DNA of 64,000 nucleotides from Georgenia satyanarayanai (GCF_023715365.1 NZ_JAMBNZ010000003.1:1-64000); one strand, 5' to 3'; counted from the first letter of the stretch, positions 8,972-17,670 are shown. Notes: generated from the letters alone by a model not told the origin. Made by a program: numbers and translations.

Positions 8972-10276
8972 GTGCCCGATCCCCGGCGCGCGACGCCGCG
9001 CACCGACGCCGTCCTGGCCGATCCCACCCTCGCCGCCGCCGCCGAGCGGCTGGGCCCCGCGCTCGTCAAGGACGCGGTGCGCACGGCCATCGAGGAGTGC
9101 CGGCAAGGACGCGCGGAGCCGGGTGACGTCGTCGCCCTTGCCCTGGACCTGCTCCCGACGACGGCGACGACGGTGCGTCCGGTCGTCAACGCGACCGGGG
9201 TGCTCGTCCACACGAACCTCGGCCGGGCGCCGCTGTCCGCGGCGGCCGTCGAGGCGCTGACGGTGGCGGCGGGCACGACCGACGTCGAGCTCGACCTCGC
9301 GACCGGGCGCCGCGGCCGGCGCGGGCGCGGGGCGCTGGAGGCACTGGCCGGGGCGGTGCCCGACGCCGGGGCGGTCCACGTCGTCAACAACGGGGCCGCC
9401 GCGCTCGCCCTCGTCACGCTCGCCCTCGCGGCGGGGCGGGAGGTCGTCGTCGCGCGCGGGGAGCTCGTCGAGATCGGGGACGGCTTCCGCATCCCCGAGC
9501 TCCTCGAGTCGGTGGGCGCGCGGCTGCGCGAGGTCGGCACGACGAACCGGGTGCGGCTGGAGGACTACGCGGCCGCCGTCGACGGCGGGGACGTCGCCTT
9601 CGTCCTCAAGGTGCACCCCTCGAACTTCGCGGTCACCGGCTTCACCTCGAGCGTGCCCGTCGAGCAGCTGGCGACGCTGCCGGTGCCGGTCGTCGCGGAC
9701 ATCGGCTCGGGCCTCCTCGCGCCGCACCCCCGGCTGCCGCGGGAGCCCTCGGCGTCGGCCACGCTGCGGGCCGGGGCCACGCTCGTCACGGCGTCCGGCG
9801 ACAAGCTGCTCGGTGGCCCGCAGTGCGGGCTGCTGCTCGGCGAGGCGGCGGTGGTCGAGGGGCTGCGGCGTCACCCCTTTGCCCGCGCGCTGCGGGTCGA
9901 CAAGCTCACCCTCGCCGCGCTCGAGGCCACCCTGAGCGGCCCGGTCCCGCCCGTGCCGGCCGGGCTGGACGCGAACCCCGCGACGCTCCTCGAACGCGCG
10001 CGCCGGATCGCGGCGGCGCTGGGGCCGCATATCGCTGCGGACGCCGTGCCGAGCGTCGCGGCCGTCGGCGGGGGCGGCGCGCCCGGCGTCGAGCTCGCCA
10101 GCGCCGCCGTCGCCGTCGACGCCGCCTGGGCGCAGCCGCTGCGCACCGGCCCGATGCCGGTCCTCGGCCGCGCCCACCGCGGCCGCCTGCTCCTCGACCT
10201 CCTCGCGGTCCCGCCCGAGCAGGACGACGACGTCGTCGCCGCGGTTCGCGCCGTCGCCGCCGCGGGTGCCGGGTGA
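8972..10276 (+). CDS. selA: L-seryl-tRNA(Sec) selenium transferase
   Basis: 434 residues. SelA is the PLP enzyme that converts Ser-tRNA(Sec) to Sec-tRNA(Sec) with selenophosphate. The family features are VRPVVNATGVLVHTNLGRAPLS near residue 60 and ADIGSGLL. The PLP lysine lies in SGDKLLGGPQ. Two consecutive GTG codons (8969, 8972) can start it; 8972 is chosen because AGGGAG (8959-8964) is 7 nt away. An upstream in-frame extension would run into the tRNA. Its TGA overlaps the selB ATG by one base (TGATG), so the two are translationally coupled. Confidence 0.96.
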   Translation: MPDPRRATPRTDAVLADPTLAAAAERLGPALVKDAVRTAIEECRQGRAEPGDVVALALDLLPTTATTVRPVVNATGVLVHTNLGRAPLSAAAVEALTVAAGTTDVELDLATGRRGRRGRGALEALAGAVPDAGAVHVVNNGAAALALVTLALAAGREVVVARGELVEIGDGFRIPELLESVGARLREVGTTNRVRLEDYAAAVDGGDVAFVLKVHPSNFAVTGFTSSVPVEQLATLPVPVVADIGSGLLAPHPRLPREPSASATLRAGATLVTASGDKLLGGPQCGLLLGEAAVVEGLRRHPFARALRVDKLTLAALEATLSGPVPPVPAGLDANPATLLERARRIAAALGPHIAADAVPSVAAVGGGGAPGVELASAAVAVDAAWAQPLRTGPMPVLGRAHRGRLLLDLLAVPPEQDDDVVAAVRAVAAAGAG

Positions 10277-12030
10277 TGCACGTCGTCGCGACGGCGGGCC
10301 ACGTCGACCACGGCAAGTCCGCCCTCGTCACGGCGCTCACCGGCCTCCAGCCGGACCGGCTGGAGGAGGAGCAGCGGCGCGGCCTGTCCATCGAGCTCGG
10401 CTACGCGTGGACCACCCTGCCCGGCGCCGGTGAGGTCGCCTTCGTCGACGTCCCGGGCCACGAGCGCTTCATCAGCACCACCCTCGCGGGGCTCGGCCCC
10501 GTGCCCGCCGTGCTCCTCGTCGTCGCCGCGGACGACCCGTGGATGCCGCAGGCCGCCGAGCACCTCGCCGCCCTCGACGCCCTCGGCGTGACGCACGGTG
10601 TCCTCGCCGTCACGCGCGCCGACCTCGCCGACCCGGCCCCCGCCCGCGAGCGCGCCCTGGCCGAGCTCGCGACGACGTCCCTGCGCGGCGCCCCCGCCGT
10701 CACGGTCTCCGTCCGCACCGGCGAGGGCGTCGCGGAGCTGCGGGAGGCCCTCACCACCATGCTCGCCGGCCTGCCCCGCCCGCCGGCCCACGAGCCGGTG
10801 CGGCTGTGGGTGGACCGCAGCTTCTCGATGCCGGGCGCCGGGACCGTCGTCACCGGCACGCTGCCCGCCGGGCGGCTGCGGCCCGGGGACGGGCTCTCCT
10901 CCTCCCGGGGCGGGCACCGCGTCCGCGCGGTGCAGTCCCTGGGACGGCCCGTCGAGGAGGTGGAGGGTCCCGCGCGGGTGGCCCTCAACGTGTCCGGACG
11001 CGTGGATCGGGGCGAGGCCCTCGTCAGCCCCGGTGCCTGGCACCACACCGAGGTCCTCGACGTGCGGCTCGGCGAGGTGCGGCTGGGAACCGGTGAGCCG
11101 CCCCAGCGGCCGCTGCTCCACTTCGGGTCGACGGTGCTCAGCGTCCATCACCGGCCCCTCGGCCCGGGGCTCGCCCGCCTCACCGCCGAGCGGCCGCTGC
11201 CCCTCCGGGTCGGGGACCGGGCGTTGCTGCGCGACCCGGGCACCCGGCGGCTGTGGGCCGTCACCGTGCTCGACCCGGCTCCTCCGCCGCTGCAGCGCCG
11301 CGGCGCCGCGCGGCTGCGCGCCGACGCGCTGTCGGGCGCGCACGGCGAGGCGGACGCCGCTGCCGAGGTCACGCGGCGCGGCGTCGTCGCCGCCGAGCTG
11401 CTCACGAGGATCGGCGTGCCGGTCGACCCGCCGCCGCCGGGGGTGGTGGCCGCCGGCGGGTGGCTCGTCTCCGCGGAGCGTGCCGCTGCCGCGGCGCGGA
11501 CGGCGGTCGAGGTCGTCACCGAGCACGCGGCGGCCGCACCGCTGGAGCCGGCACTCACCCTGGCCGCGCTGGCCGAGCGGCTCGGGCTGCCGACGGCGGA
11601 GCTCGCCGCCGCCGTCGTCGCGGAGCCGCTGCGCGTGGAGGCCGGCCGGGTGCGGCCGGCGGGCGCCGACGACGTGCCCGCCGACGTCCGCGCGGCCGTC
11701 GCAGCGCTCCGTGAGCGGCTGGACGGCGCGCCCTTCGCGGCACCGGCGGCCGACGAGCTGCCCGCCCTCGGCCTCACGCCGAAGGTGCAGGGCGCGGCCG
11801 TGCGGGCCGGGCTCCTCCTGTGCCCCGCGCCGGGCGTCGTCCTCCTGGCGGGCACCGACGCTCTCGCCGCCGAGCAGCTGGCCGAGCTCCCCCAGCCCTT
11901 CACGGTGAGCGAGGCGCGCGGCCACCTCGGCACGAGCCGCCGGGTGGTCCTCCCGCTCCTCGCGCACCTGGACCGCACCGGCCGCACGCGCCGGCTGCCC
12001 GACGACCGCCGTCGGCTCACCGGAAGCTGA
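10276..12030 (+). CDS. selB: Selenocysteine-specific elongation factor SelB
   Basis: 584 residues. SelB is an EF-Tu-like GTPase that brings Sec-tRNA(Sec) to UGA codons carrying a SECIS. Visible are the P-loop GHVDHGKS (8-15), the switch region ending at DVPGHE (58-63), and TRAD in place of the canonical NKxD guanine-specificity motif. Beta-barrel domains II/III and a C-terminal winged-helix region (about 400-584) that binds SECIS RNA follow. The length is close to E. coli SelB (614). It overlaps the selA stop by one base. Its expected RNA ligand is the hairpin at 7135-7153. Confidence 0.95.
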   Translation: MHVVATAGHVDHGKSALVTALTGLQPDRLEEEQRRGLSIELGYAWTTLPGAGEVAFVDVPGHERFISTTLAGLGPVPAVLLVVAADDPWMPQAAEHLAALDALGVTHGVLAVTRADLADPAPARERALAELATTSLRGAPAVTVSVRTGEGVAELREALTTMLAGLPRPPAHEPVRLWVDRSFSMPGAGTVVTGTLPAGRLRPGDGLSSSRGGHRVRAVQSLGRPVEEVEGPARVALNVSGRVDRGEALVSPGAWHHTEVLDVRLGEVRLGTGEPPQRPLLHFGSTVLSVHHRPLGPGLARLTAERPLPLRVGDRALLRDPGTRRLWAVTVLDPAPPPLQRRGAARLRADALSGAHGEADAAAEVTRRGVVAAELLTRIGVPVDPPPPGVVAAGGWLVSAERAAAAARTAVEVVTEHAAAAPLEPALTLAALAERLGLPTAELAAAVVAEPLRVEAGRVRPAGADDVPADVRAAVAALRERLDGAPFAAPAADELPALGLTPKVQGAAVRAGLLLCPAPGVVLLAGTDALAAEQLAELPQPFTVSEARGHLGTSRRVVLPLLAHLDRTGRTRRLPDDRRRLTGS

Positions 12031-12114
12031 GCCGGCCGCGGTCCTGCGGTCGCCGGTGGTGCGAGCCTGTCGCATGCTCGTACGTGCCCCGACGTGCCCT
12101 GGACGAAGGACGCC

Positions 12115-12594
12115 ATGCCTCACCGAGACGACCGCACCGACTCCGACGAGAGGCTCGTCCCCTCCAGCCCGCCCCCGGAGTACGTGACGGTGCGCCGATG
12201 GAAACTGTCGACGGCGCAGGAGATCACGCAGGTCCGCCGCGAGCTCCGCGAGGCCATCGGGGGTGACGGCTCGCCCGCGCGCGGCGCCCTGGCGGTCGTG
12301 CCGGAGCGGATGATCCTCGTCGCCTCCGAGCTCGCCGCCAACGCCGTCGAGCACGGCCGCCCGCCGACGATCGTCACGCTGGGCTCGGACGGCGCCCGGA
12401 ACCTGCTCGAGGTGGCCGACCACGACCCGCGCTCCATCCCGGTGCTCGCCGGCCGCCGCGCCCCGGGAGCCGGGGGCTTCGGGCTGCAGATCGCCCGGCG
12501 GCTCGGCCAGGAGGTCGGCTGGTACACGACGCGCACGACCAAGCACATCTGGGTGACCTTCCTACCCCAGGCACCTGCGGCGGCCGGGGCCTAG
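12115..12594 (+). CDS. ATP-binding protein of the anti-sigma/HATPase (RsbW-like) family
   Basis: 159 residues. The HATPase_c-like core has the N-box SELAANAVEHGR (about residue 75) and a G-box around GAGGFGLQIARRL. It lacks a dimerisation or transmembrane region. In actinobacteria such stand-alone domains often act as anti-sigma factor kinases, but no partner anti-anti-sigma factor or sigma factor is adjacent, so the role is unknown. ATG 12115 is chosen (GAAGGA at 12105-12110); a GTG at 12094 is possible. Its TAG stop overlaps the menD stop on the other strand in the palindrome CTAG. Confidence 0.75.
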   Translation: MPHRDDRTDSDERLVPSSPPPEYVTVRRWKLSTAQEITQVRRELREAIGGDGSPARGALAVVPERMILVASELAANAVEHGRPPTIVTLGSDGARNLLEVADHDPRSIPVLAGRRAPGAGGFGLQIARRLGQEVGWYTTRTTKHIWVTFLPQAPAAAGA

Positions 12595-14255
12595 CCGAGC
12601 TCCCGCCGCACGGCCCGGCCCACGCGCTCCGCGAGCCGTTCCCGCTGGTCGCGCAGCTGCGTGCGGTCGAGCGTCACCTCGACGACGGAGCGCCCGACGA
12701 CCGGCTCGGCCAGCACGTCCGCGAGCTCCGCCCTGCTCGCCACCGCGGTGTGCCGCACGCCGTAGCCGGCGCACAGCGCCGCGACGTCCACCTCCTGGGG
12801 CGTGCCGAAGACCCGCTCGAAGGTGGCCGACCGCTCCGGGGCCCCGTGCTCGAGGGTCGCGAAGATCGCGCCACCCCGGTCGTTGAGGAGGACCACCTGG
12901 AGGTCGACCTCCTCCTCGAGGGTGCCGCGCAGGAGCGCGCCGGCGTCGTGGAGGAAGGTGAGGTCGCCGAGGACCACCCGGACCGGGGCGGCGGTGGCGA
13001 GCGCGAGGCCGGTCGCCGTGGCGATCGTGCCGTCGATGCCGGCCAGCCCGCGGTTCGCGACCACTCGCAGGCCCACCGGGAGCGCGGGGACGGCGAGGTC
13101 CCAGTCCCGGACCGTCATCGACGAGCCGAGGACAAGGGCCCCGCGCCGGCCCTGCGCGTGCGCGGCGGCGGCGGACTCGGCCACGGTCCGGGCCACGCTG
13201 AGCCCGTCCAGCTCGTCGTGCGCGGCCAGCACCTCCTCGGCGGCGGCTCCGGCCCGCTGCCACCGCGCCAACCAGGCGCCGTCGTCGTCGCCGGTAAGGA
13301 CGCGCACACCACCCGCGACCCGGGCGGCGGTGCCGGCGACGTCGGGCCACACCGCGCCGGTCGGGGCGACGACGACGACGTCGACACCGGGGCGGGCGAG
13401 CAGCGCGCTGACGGGCCGCGAGAGCGTGGGGTGCCCAAGGACGAGGACGTGCTCGACCTCCTCGCCCAGCTCGGCGAGGAGGAGCCGGTAGGCGGCGACC
13501 GCGTGGGTGCTGGTCCGCGCGCCGGAGGTCGGCTCCGCGAGCAGCGGCCAGCCCCCGGCCTCGGCGAGACGCGTGGCCTCCGCGCCCGCGCCGTCACCGG
13601 CGACGACGACCGTGCGCCCACCCGCGGGCACGTCGACCGTGCCACCGGACTCACGGACCGCGACGACGTCCCGCCGTGCGGGCGGGTCCCCGGGCTGCCA
13701 GGCCGTGCCCGGCACGAGCGGGTCACGGAAGGCGACGTTGAGGTGCACCGGGCCGGGGTCACCGGAGCGCGCGCCGGTCGCGGCGGCGAGTGCCCGGACG
13801 ACCACCTGGCGGGTGGCGGCCGGGGGCGTGTCCGCCGGCAGGTCCGCCTGCCAGCGCGGGGCGGCCGCGAAGATGCCGACCTGCTCGGTGGTCTGGCTGG
13901 CGCCGGTGCGGCGCAGCTCGTGGGGGCGGTCGGCGCTGACGACGACGAGGGGGACGCCACTGTGCGCGGCCTCGAGGACGGCCGGGTGGAGGTTGGCGAC
14001 GGCCGTGCCGGAGGTCGTGACCACGGCGGCGGGCACGCCGTCGGCGCGGGCCAGGCCGAGGGCGACGAACCCGGCCACCCGCTCGTCGACGCGCACGTGC
14101 AGGCGCAGCCACCCGGCGTCGTGCGCCGCGAGGAGCGCGTAGGCGAGCGGGGCGCTGCGTGAGCCCGGCGACAGGATGACGTGCCGCACCCCGCCGCGGA
14201 CGAGCTCGGTGACGAGCTCGCGGGCGAGGAGGGCCGCGGGCGCCTCGGCGCTCAC
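12591..14255 (-). CDS. menD: MenD: SEPHCHC synthase of menaquinone synthesis
   Basis: 554 residues. It is a thiamine-diphosphate enzyme joining 2-oxoglutarate (as succinic semialdehyde) to isochorismate. Recognised by the N-terminal HVILSPGSRSAPLAY motif, the VDERVAGFVALGLA segment with the catalytic Glu, VTTSGTAVANLHPAV, and the ThDP/Mg-binding GDLTFLHDAGAL region. The GTG start overlaps the menC stop as GTGA, so menC-menD are read as a coupled pair with menC upstream. It is part of a scattered men locus (menB, menE, menA on the plus strand). Confidence 0.95.
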   Translation of the reverse strand: MSAEAPAALLARELVTELVRGGVRHVILSPGSRSAPLAYALLAAHDAGWLRLHVRVDERVAGFVALGLARADGVPAAVVTTSGTAVANLHPAVLEAAHSGVPLVVVSADRPHELRRTGASQTTEQVGIFAAAPRWQADLPADTPPAATRQVVVRALAAATGARSGDPGPVHLNVAFRDPLVPGTAWQPGDPPARRDVVAVRESGGTVDVPAGGRTVVVAGDGAGAEATRLAEAGGWPLLAEPTSGARTSTHAVAAYRLLLAELGEEVEHVLVLGHPTLSRPVSALLARPGVDVVVVAPTGAVWPDVAGTAARVAGGVRVLTGDDDGAWLARWQRAGAAAEEVLAAHDELDGLSVARTVAESAAAAHAQGRRGALVLGSSMTVRDWDLAVPALPVGLRVVANRGLAGIDGTIATATGLALATAAPVRVVLGDLTFLHDAGALLRGTLEEEVDLQVVLLNDRGGAIFATLEHGAPERSATFERVFGTPQEVDVAALCAGYGVRHTAVASRAELADVLAEPVVGRSVVEVTLDRTQLRDQRERLAERVGRAVRRELG

Positions 14256-15241
14256 CGGCTCGCCCCCGCCAGCGCGGCGACGTCGGCGAGGCGGGCGCCC
14301 CAGCGGCGGCTGACGTCCGGCGGCGCGGCGACGGCGGCGAGGCTCTCGGCGGTCGGGACGGCGGTCGTCACGGGCAGGTAGCCGCCGTGCGGGACGAACG
14401 GCTCGGGGACGGTGTCGCGCTGGAGCAGCCGGACGGTGCCGAGCCCGCAGGCGTGGTGGAGCTCGGGCAGGGCGGCGGCGAGCGCGACGCCGGCGGCGAT
14501 GCCCACCGAGGACTCGAGGGCGGAGGACACGACGACGGGCAGCCCGACCTCCTCGGCCAGCCGCAGGCAGGCGCGCACACCACCGAGCGGCTGCACCTTG
14601 AGGACGACGACGTCGGCCGCCTCGGCCCGACGCACGGCGAGGGGGTCCTCGGCGCGCCGGATCGACTCATCGGCGGCGATCGGGACGTCGGTGCGGCGGC
14701 GCAGGGCCGCGAGGTCCTCGACGGCGGCGCAGGGCTGCTCGGCGTACTCCAGGCCGCCGGCCGCGCGGTCGAGGACGGCGAGCCGCTCGAGGGCGGTGTC
14801 GAGGTCCCAGGCGGCGTTGGCGTCGATGCGGATGTGCCCGCCCGGGCCGAGGGCGTCGCGGACCGCCTCGAGGCGGGCCTGCTCGTGGGCCACGTCCTGC
14901 CCGGGCTCGGCAACCTTGACCTTGGCCGTGCTGCAGCCGTCGCTCGCCGCGACGATGGCGGCCGCCTCCTCGGGCCCGACGGCGGGAACGGTGACGTTGA
15001 CGGGCACCCGGTCCCGGACGGCGGCTGGCCAGCCGAGCTCGGCGGCCTCGAGGGCGGCGGCCAGCCACGGGCGGGACTCGGCGTCGTCGTAGTCCCAGAA
15101 CGGGGAGAACTCCCCCCAGCCGGCCTCCCCGCGCAGCAGCACGCCGTCCCGGGTGGTGAGGCCGCGGAAGCGTGTGGTCATCGGGCTGGACCAGACGGCG
15201 ACGGGCGGCGGGACGGCGGGGCACCCGGGCGAGGAGGTCAC
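14252..15241 (-). CDS. menC: o-Succinylbenzoate synthase MenC
   Basis: 329 residues, enolase superfamily. It dehydrates SHCHC to o-succinylbenzoate. The catalytic pattern is present: KVKV (the KxK base), RIDANAAWD, EYAEQP, ADES (metal ligands) and VVLKVQPLGG (second Lys). The N-terminal TTRFRG and GWGEFSPF blocks are typical of actinobacterial MenC. The start is GTG 15241. A TATCCT -10 box ends 6 nt before it, suggesting a leaderless transcript; ATG 15181 would remove the expected N-terminal strand. It is coupled to menD by a 4-nt overlap. Confidence 0.93.
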   Translation of the reverse strand: MTSSPGCPAVPPPVAVWSSPMTTRFRGLTTRDGVLLRGEAGWGEFSPFWDYDDAESRPWLAAALEAAELGWPAAVRDRVPVNVTVPAVGPEEAAAIVAASDGCSTAKVKVAEPGQDVAHEQARLEAVRDALGPGGHIRIDANAAWDLDTALERLAVLDRAAGGLEYAEQPCAAVEDLAALRRRTDVPIAADESIRRAEDPLAVRRAEAADVVVLKVQPLGGVRACLRLAEEVGLPVVVSSALESSVGIAAGVALAAALPELHHACGLGTVRLLQRDTVPEPFVPHGGYLPVTTAVPTAESLAAVAAPPDVSRRWGARLADVAALAGASR

Positions 15242-15247
15242 CTCCCG

Positions 15248-15253
15248 AGGATA
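15248..15253 (-). promoter_or_regulatory. Probable -10 box of a leaderless menC promoter
   Basis: TATCCT on the minus strand, 6 nt before GTG 15241 and inside the 36-nt gap after the tetR stop. Confidence 0.4.
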
Positions 15254-15277
15254 GGGCGGCGAGGGGCCGCGGGGCGC

Positions 15278-15835
15278 TCAGAGGGCGAGGGCCAGGAGGC
15301 GGTGGGCCTCCGCACGCGGGTCGCGGCCCTCGCTGAGGGCGGCGAGGACGGCGCCGTCGACGACGGCGAGCGCCACCTCCGCGCGGCAGCTGCTCCCCGT
15401 CGCGGCGAGGAGGCGGCCGACGGCGCTGCCGATGGTCTCCCGGCCCGCCCGGTAGGCCTCCGCGACGTCCCTGGTGCGGCCGGCGCGGGCGAGCTGCTCG
15501 TAGTGCCCGCGCACGCCAGCCGGCGGAGGCAGCACGGCGTCGCAGAGCAGCTCGAGCGCCTCCTCCCGGCCCAGCGGCCCCTCCTCGGCGCGCTCGGCGG
15601 CCCACTCGGCCTGCTCGGCCCACAGCTCGGCAATGAGCCGCGCACCGGCGCCCCGGAGCTCCTCGAGGTCGCGGAAGTAGTACGTCGTCGCCGACAGCGA
15701 CGCGCCCGCCCGTTCGGCCACCCGCCGGTGGGTCACCTCGGCCGGACCCCGCTCGAGGACGAGCGAGGCGGCGGCCTCCACGAGGGCCGCCCGGCGGCGC
15801 GGACCCCTGCCCTGCTCGGCCGACGGCTCACTCAC
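15278..15835 (-). CDS. TetR-family transcriptional regulator
   Basis: 185 residues. The N-terminal helix-turn-helix (about 15-60) reads AALVEAAASLVLERGPAEVTHRRVAERAGASLSA in pieces and ends with TTYYFRDLEEL, the usual TetR recognition segment. The C-terminal ligand domain is not assignable. The start is GTG 15835; no strong Shine-Dalgarno is seen. It lies between menC and menB, divergent from menB with a 145-nt spacer. Control of men genes is possible but not shown; no clear operator palindrome is visible in the spacer. Confidence 0.8.
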   Translation of the reverse strand: MSEPSAEQGRGPRRRAALVEAAASLVLERGPAEVTHRRVAERAGASLSATTYYFRDLEELRGAGARLIAELWAEQAEWAAERAEEGPLGREEALELLCDAVLPPPAGVRGHYEQLARAGRTRDVAEAYRAGRETIGSAVGRLLAATGSSCRAEVALAVVDGAVLAALSEGRDPRAEAHRLLALAL

Positions 15836-15967
15836 CGCTCGTCAGCCCCGACATCACGAGCACGACCCGCGCCACGGCATCCTCCAGTACGTCCGTACCA
15901 CCACAGAACGGGACGAGCGTACAGTCGCAGCCGGTCTTCCGGTCCGCGACGGGCGGGCGCCGCCGCC

Positions 15968-15973
15968 TAGGGT
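15968..15973 (+). promoter_or_regulatory. Probable -10 box of a leaderless menB promoter
   Basis: TAGGGT, 7 nt before ATG 15981. The same bases could serve as a weak Shine-Dalgarno, so the reading is ambiguous. Confidence 0.35.
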
Positions 15974-15980
15974 GGTGCGC

Positions 15981-16928
15981 ATGAGCGAGCCCGTGCCCCA
16001 GCCCTTCGACCCGAGCGCCTGGCGCCCGGTGGAGGGCTTCGACCTCACCGACATCACCTACCACCGTGCCGTCAGCGACGGCCGGGACCTGCCCGCCGTC
16101 CGGATCGCCTTCGACCGGCCCGAGGTCCGCAACGCCTTCCGCCCGCAGACCGTCGACGAGCTCTACCGCGCGCTCGACCACGCGCGCATGACCTCCGACG
16201 TCGCCGCCGTCATCCTCACCGGCAACGGCCCCAGTCCCAAGGACGGCGGCTGGGCCTTCTGCTCGGGCGGGGACCAGCGCATCCGCGGCCGCGACGGCTA
16301 CCGCTACGAGACCGAGGACGCCGACCCGCTGGCGGGCACCGCGCAGCGACGGGAGCAGATCGACCCGGCCCGCGCCGGCCGGCTCCACATCCTCGAGGTC
16401 CAGCGCCTCGTCCGGACCATGCCGAAGGTCGTCATCGCCGCGGTGAGCGGCTGGGCCGCCGGCGGCGGGCACTCTCTCAACGTCGTGTGCGACCTGTCGG
16501 TCGCCTCCCGGCAGCACGCCCGCTTCAAGCAGACCGACGCGAACGTCGGCTCCTTCGACGCGGGCTACGGCTCGGGGCTGCTGGCCCGGCAGGCCGGGGA
16601 CAAGCGTGCCCGCGAGATCTTCTTCCTCGCCCGCGAGTACTCCGCCGAGGACGCCGAGCGCTGGGGCGTGGTCAACGAGGTCGTCGACCACGCCGAGCTC
16701 GAGTCCACGGCCCTGGAGTGGGCCCTCACGGTCGCGGGCAAGTCGCCCCAGGCGATCCGGATGCTCAAGCTCGCCTTCAACATGGTCGACGACGGCCTGG
16801 CGGGCCAGCAGGTCTTCGCCGGCGAGGCGACCCGGCTGGCCTACATGACCGACGAGGCGGCCGAGGGGCGCGACGCCTTCCTCGAACGCCGTGACCCCGA
16901 CTGGTCACGCTTCCCGTACTACTACTGA
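15981..16928 (+). CDS. menB: 1,4-Dihydroxy-2-naphthoyl-CoA synthase MenB
   Basis: 315 residues, crotonase fold. It cyclises o-succinylbenzoyl-CoA. Family marks are RPEVRNAFRPQTVDEL, the oxyanion-hole segments CSGGDQRIRG and SGWAAGGGHSLNVVCDL, DANVGSFDAGYGS, and the C-terminal DPDWSRFPYYY ending typical of MenB. The ATG at 15981 is chosen over a GTG nine bases upstream by alignment with the family start and by spacing. It is monocistronic, followed by a strong inverted repeat. Confidence 0.96.
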   Translation: MSEPVPQPFDPSAWRPVEGFDLTDITYHRAVSDGRDLPAVRIAFDRPEVRNAFRPQTVDELYRALDHARMTSDVAAVILTGNGPSPKDGGWAFCSGGDQRIRGRDGYRYETEDADPLAGTAQRREQIDPARAGRLHILEVQRLVRTMPKVVIAAVSGWAAGGGHSLNVVCDLSVASRQHARFKQTDANVGSFDAGYGSGLLARQAGDKRAREIFFLAREYSAEDAERWGVVNEVVDHAELESTALEWALTVAGKSPQAIRMLKLAFNMVDDGLAGQQVFAGEATRLAYMTDEAAEGRDAFLERRDPDWSRFPYYY

Positions 16929-16943
16929 CCGCACGAAAAAAGC

Positions 16944-16999
16944 GGCTGTACCCGCAGCGCCCGGGCCCTCCATCCCTGACAGCCGCTGCGGGTACAGCC
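16944..16999 (-). terminator. Inverted repeat with T-run on the minus strand
   Basis: Perfect 16-bp arms (16944-16959 and 16984-16999) separated by 24 nt. Read leftward, the stem is followed by GCTTTTTTCG (16943-16934), the form of a rho-independent terminator for minus-strand transcripts such as that of the decayed gene at 17229-17606. Read rightward, the A-run comes before the stem, so it is a poorer terminator for menB. Confidence 0.5.
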
Positions 17000-17000
17000 T

Positions 17001-17228
17001 TGTACGTGCCGCGTCGCGCAGGCCTCCACTCCTGCGTGAAGCGGGCACGCCCCCCGTTACCGTGCCTGCCACACCCCCTGCGACATCGGAAGAAGCTCGT
17101 GGAGCGCGGTCACGGGTACCAGCATGCCGCGCCGCGCGCGTCCGGGGCATCGGCCACCAGCACCTATTCCGCGCATTTCCGGTCCTGCCCGGGCATGAAG
17201 CCAATCTCCCCCTTTCGGACGACCGCAC
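17001..17228. other. Gene-free spacer
   Basis: Between the hairpin after menB and the end of the DUF3048 remnant. The open frames here show no family resemblance, start signals or repeats that I can recognise. It may be eroded sequence belonging to the neighbouring pseudogene region. Confidence 0.5.
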
Positions 17229-17606
17229 TCAGCGCTGGATGTCGGCGCCTCCCCGGTCGACCCGTACGAGCTCGACCCACGTCGTCCCAGGAGTGAGCGC
17301 GGCCGGCCACCGGAGATGATCTGCGGCCGCCGAGCGGGGCGGCGATGCCGGGGTCCATCGGCCGCGCCGAGTGGATCGGCCCGACCACCTCGGGGAGGCG
17401 GGAGTGGACGACGGTGTTGTCGACCTTGACGGCCATGACCGGCCGCTCCTCGGCGTCCTCCACGGGCACACCGGTGAGCGGCCACGTGGGGACGGCCTCG
17501 GGCGCGGGGCGACCGTCGTCGCGGCGATGCTCGGGGTGGCGGACCCGCGCAACACCGAGGAGGCGCATCCCGTCAGCGCCGCGAGCCGGCGGGCTCGTCC
17601 TGCCAT
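17229..17606 (-). pseudogene. Remnant of a DUF3048 (YerB-like) lipoprotein gene
   Basis: Three pieces of one family lie in order but not in one frame. From ATG 17606 (AGGGAGGA upstream) comes a short basic/hydrophobic start MAGRARRLAALTGCA. A second frame carries PLTGVPVEDAEERPVMAVKVDN and then HSRLPEVVGPIHSARPMDP with IAAPLGG (about 17490-17330). Back in the first frame, LTPGTTWVELVRVDRG ends at a stop at 17229. These correspond to the N-terminal, early-middle and C-terminal blocks of DUF3048 proteins. Only about 126 codons remain of an expected 330 or more, with two frame changes and at least two internal deletions. Confidence 0.8.
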
Positions 17607-17618
17607 GTCGTCCTCCCT

Positions 17619-17640
17619 GTCCCCGTGCCGGCACGGGGAC
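17619..17640. repeat. 22-bp perfect palindrome between the decayed lipoprotein gene and menE
   Basis: Arms 17619-17629 and 17630-17640 are perfectly complementary with no spacer. It lies in the 64-nt divergent spacer, 18 nt before the menE -10 box. It could be a dimeric repressor site or a hairpin; no regulator can be named. Confidence 0.5.
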
Positions 17641-17658
17641 GGTGCTCGCGCGGGGTCA

Positions 17659-17664
17659 TAGCCT
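17659..17664 (+). promoter_or_regulatory. Probable -10 box of a leaderless menE promoter
   Basis: TAGCCT, 6 nt before ATG 17671. Confidence 0.45.
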
Positions 17665-17670
17665 GACGGC

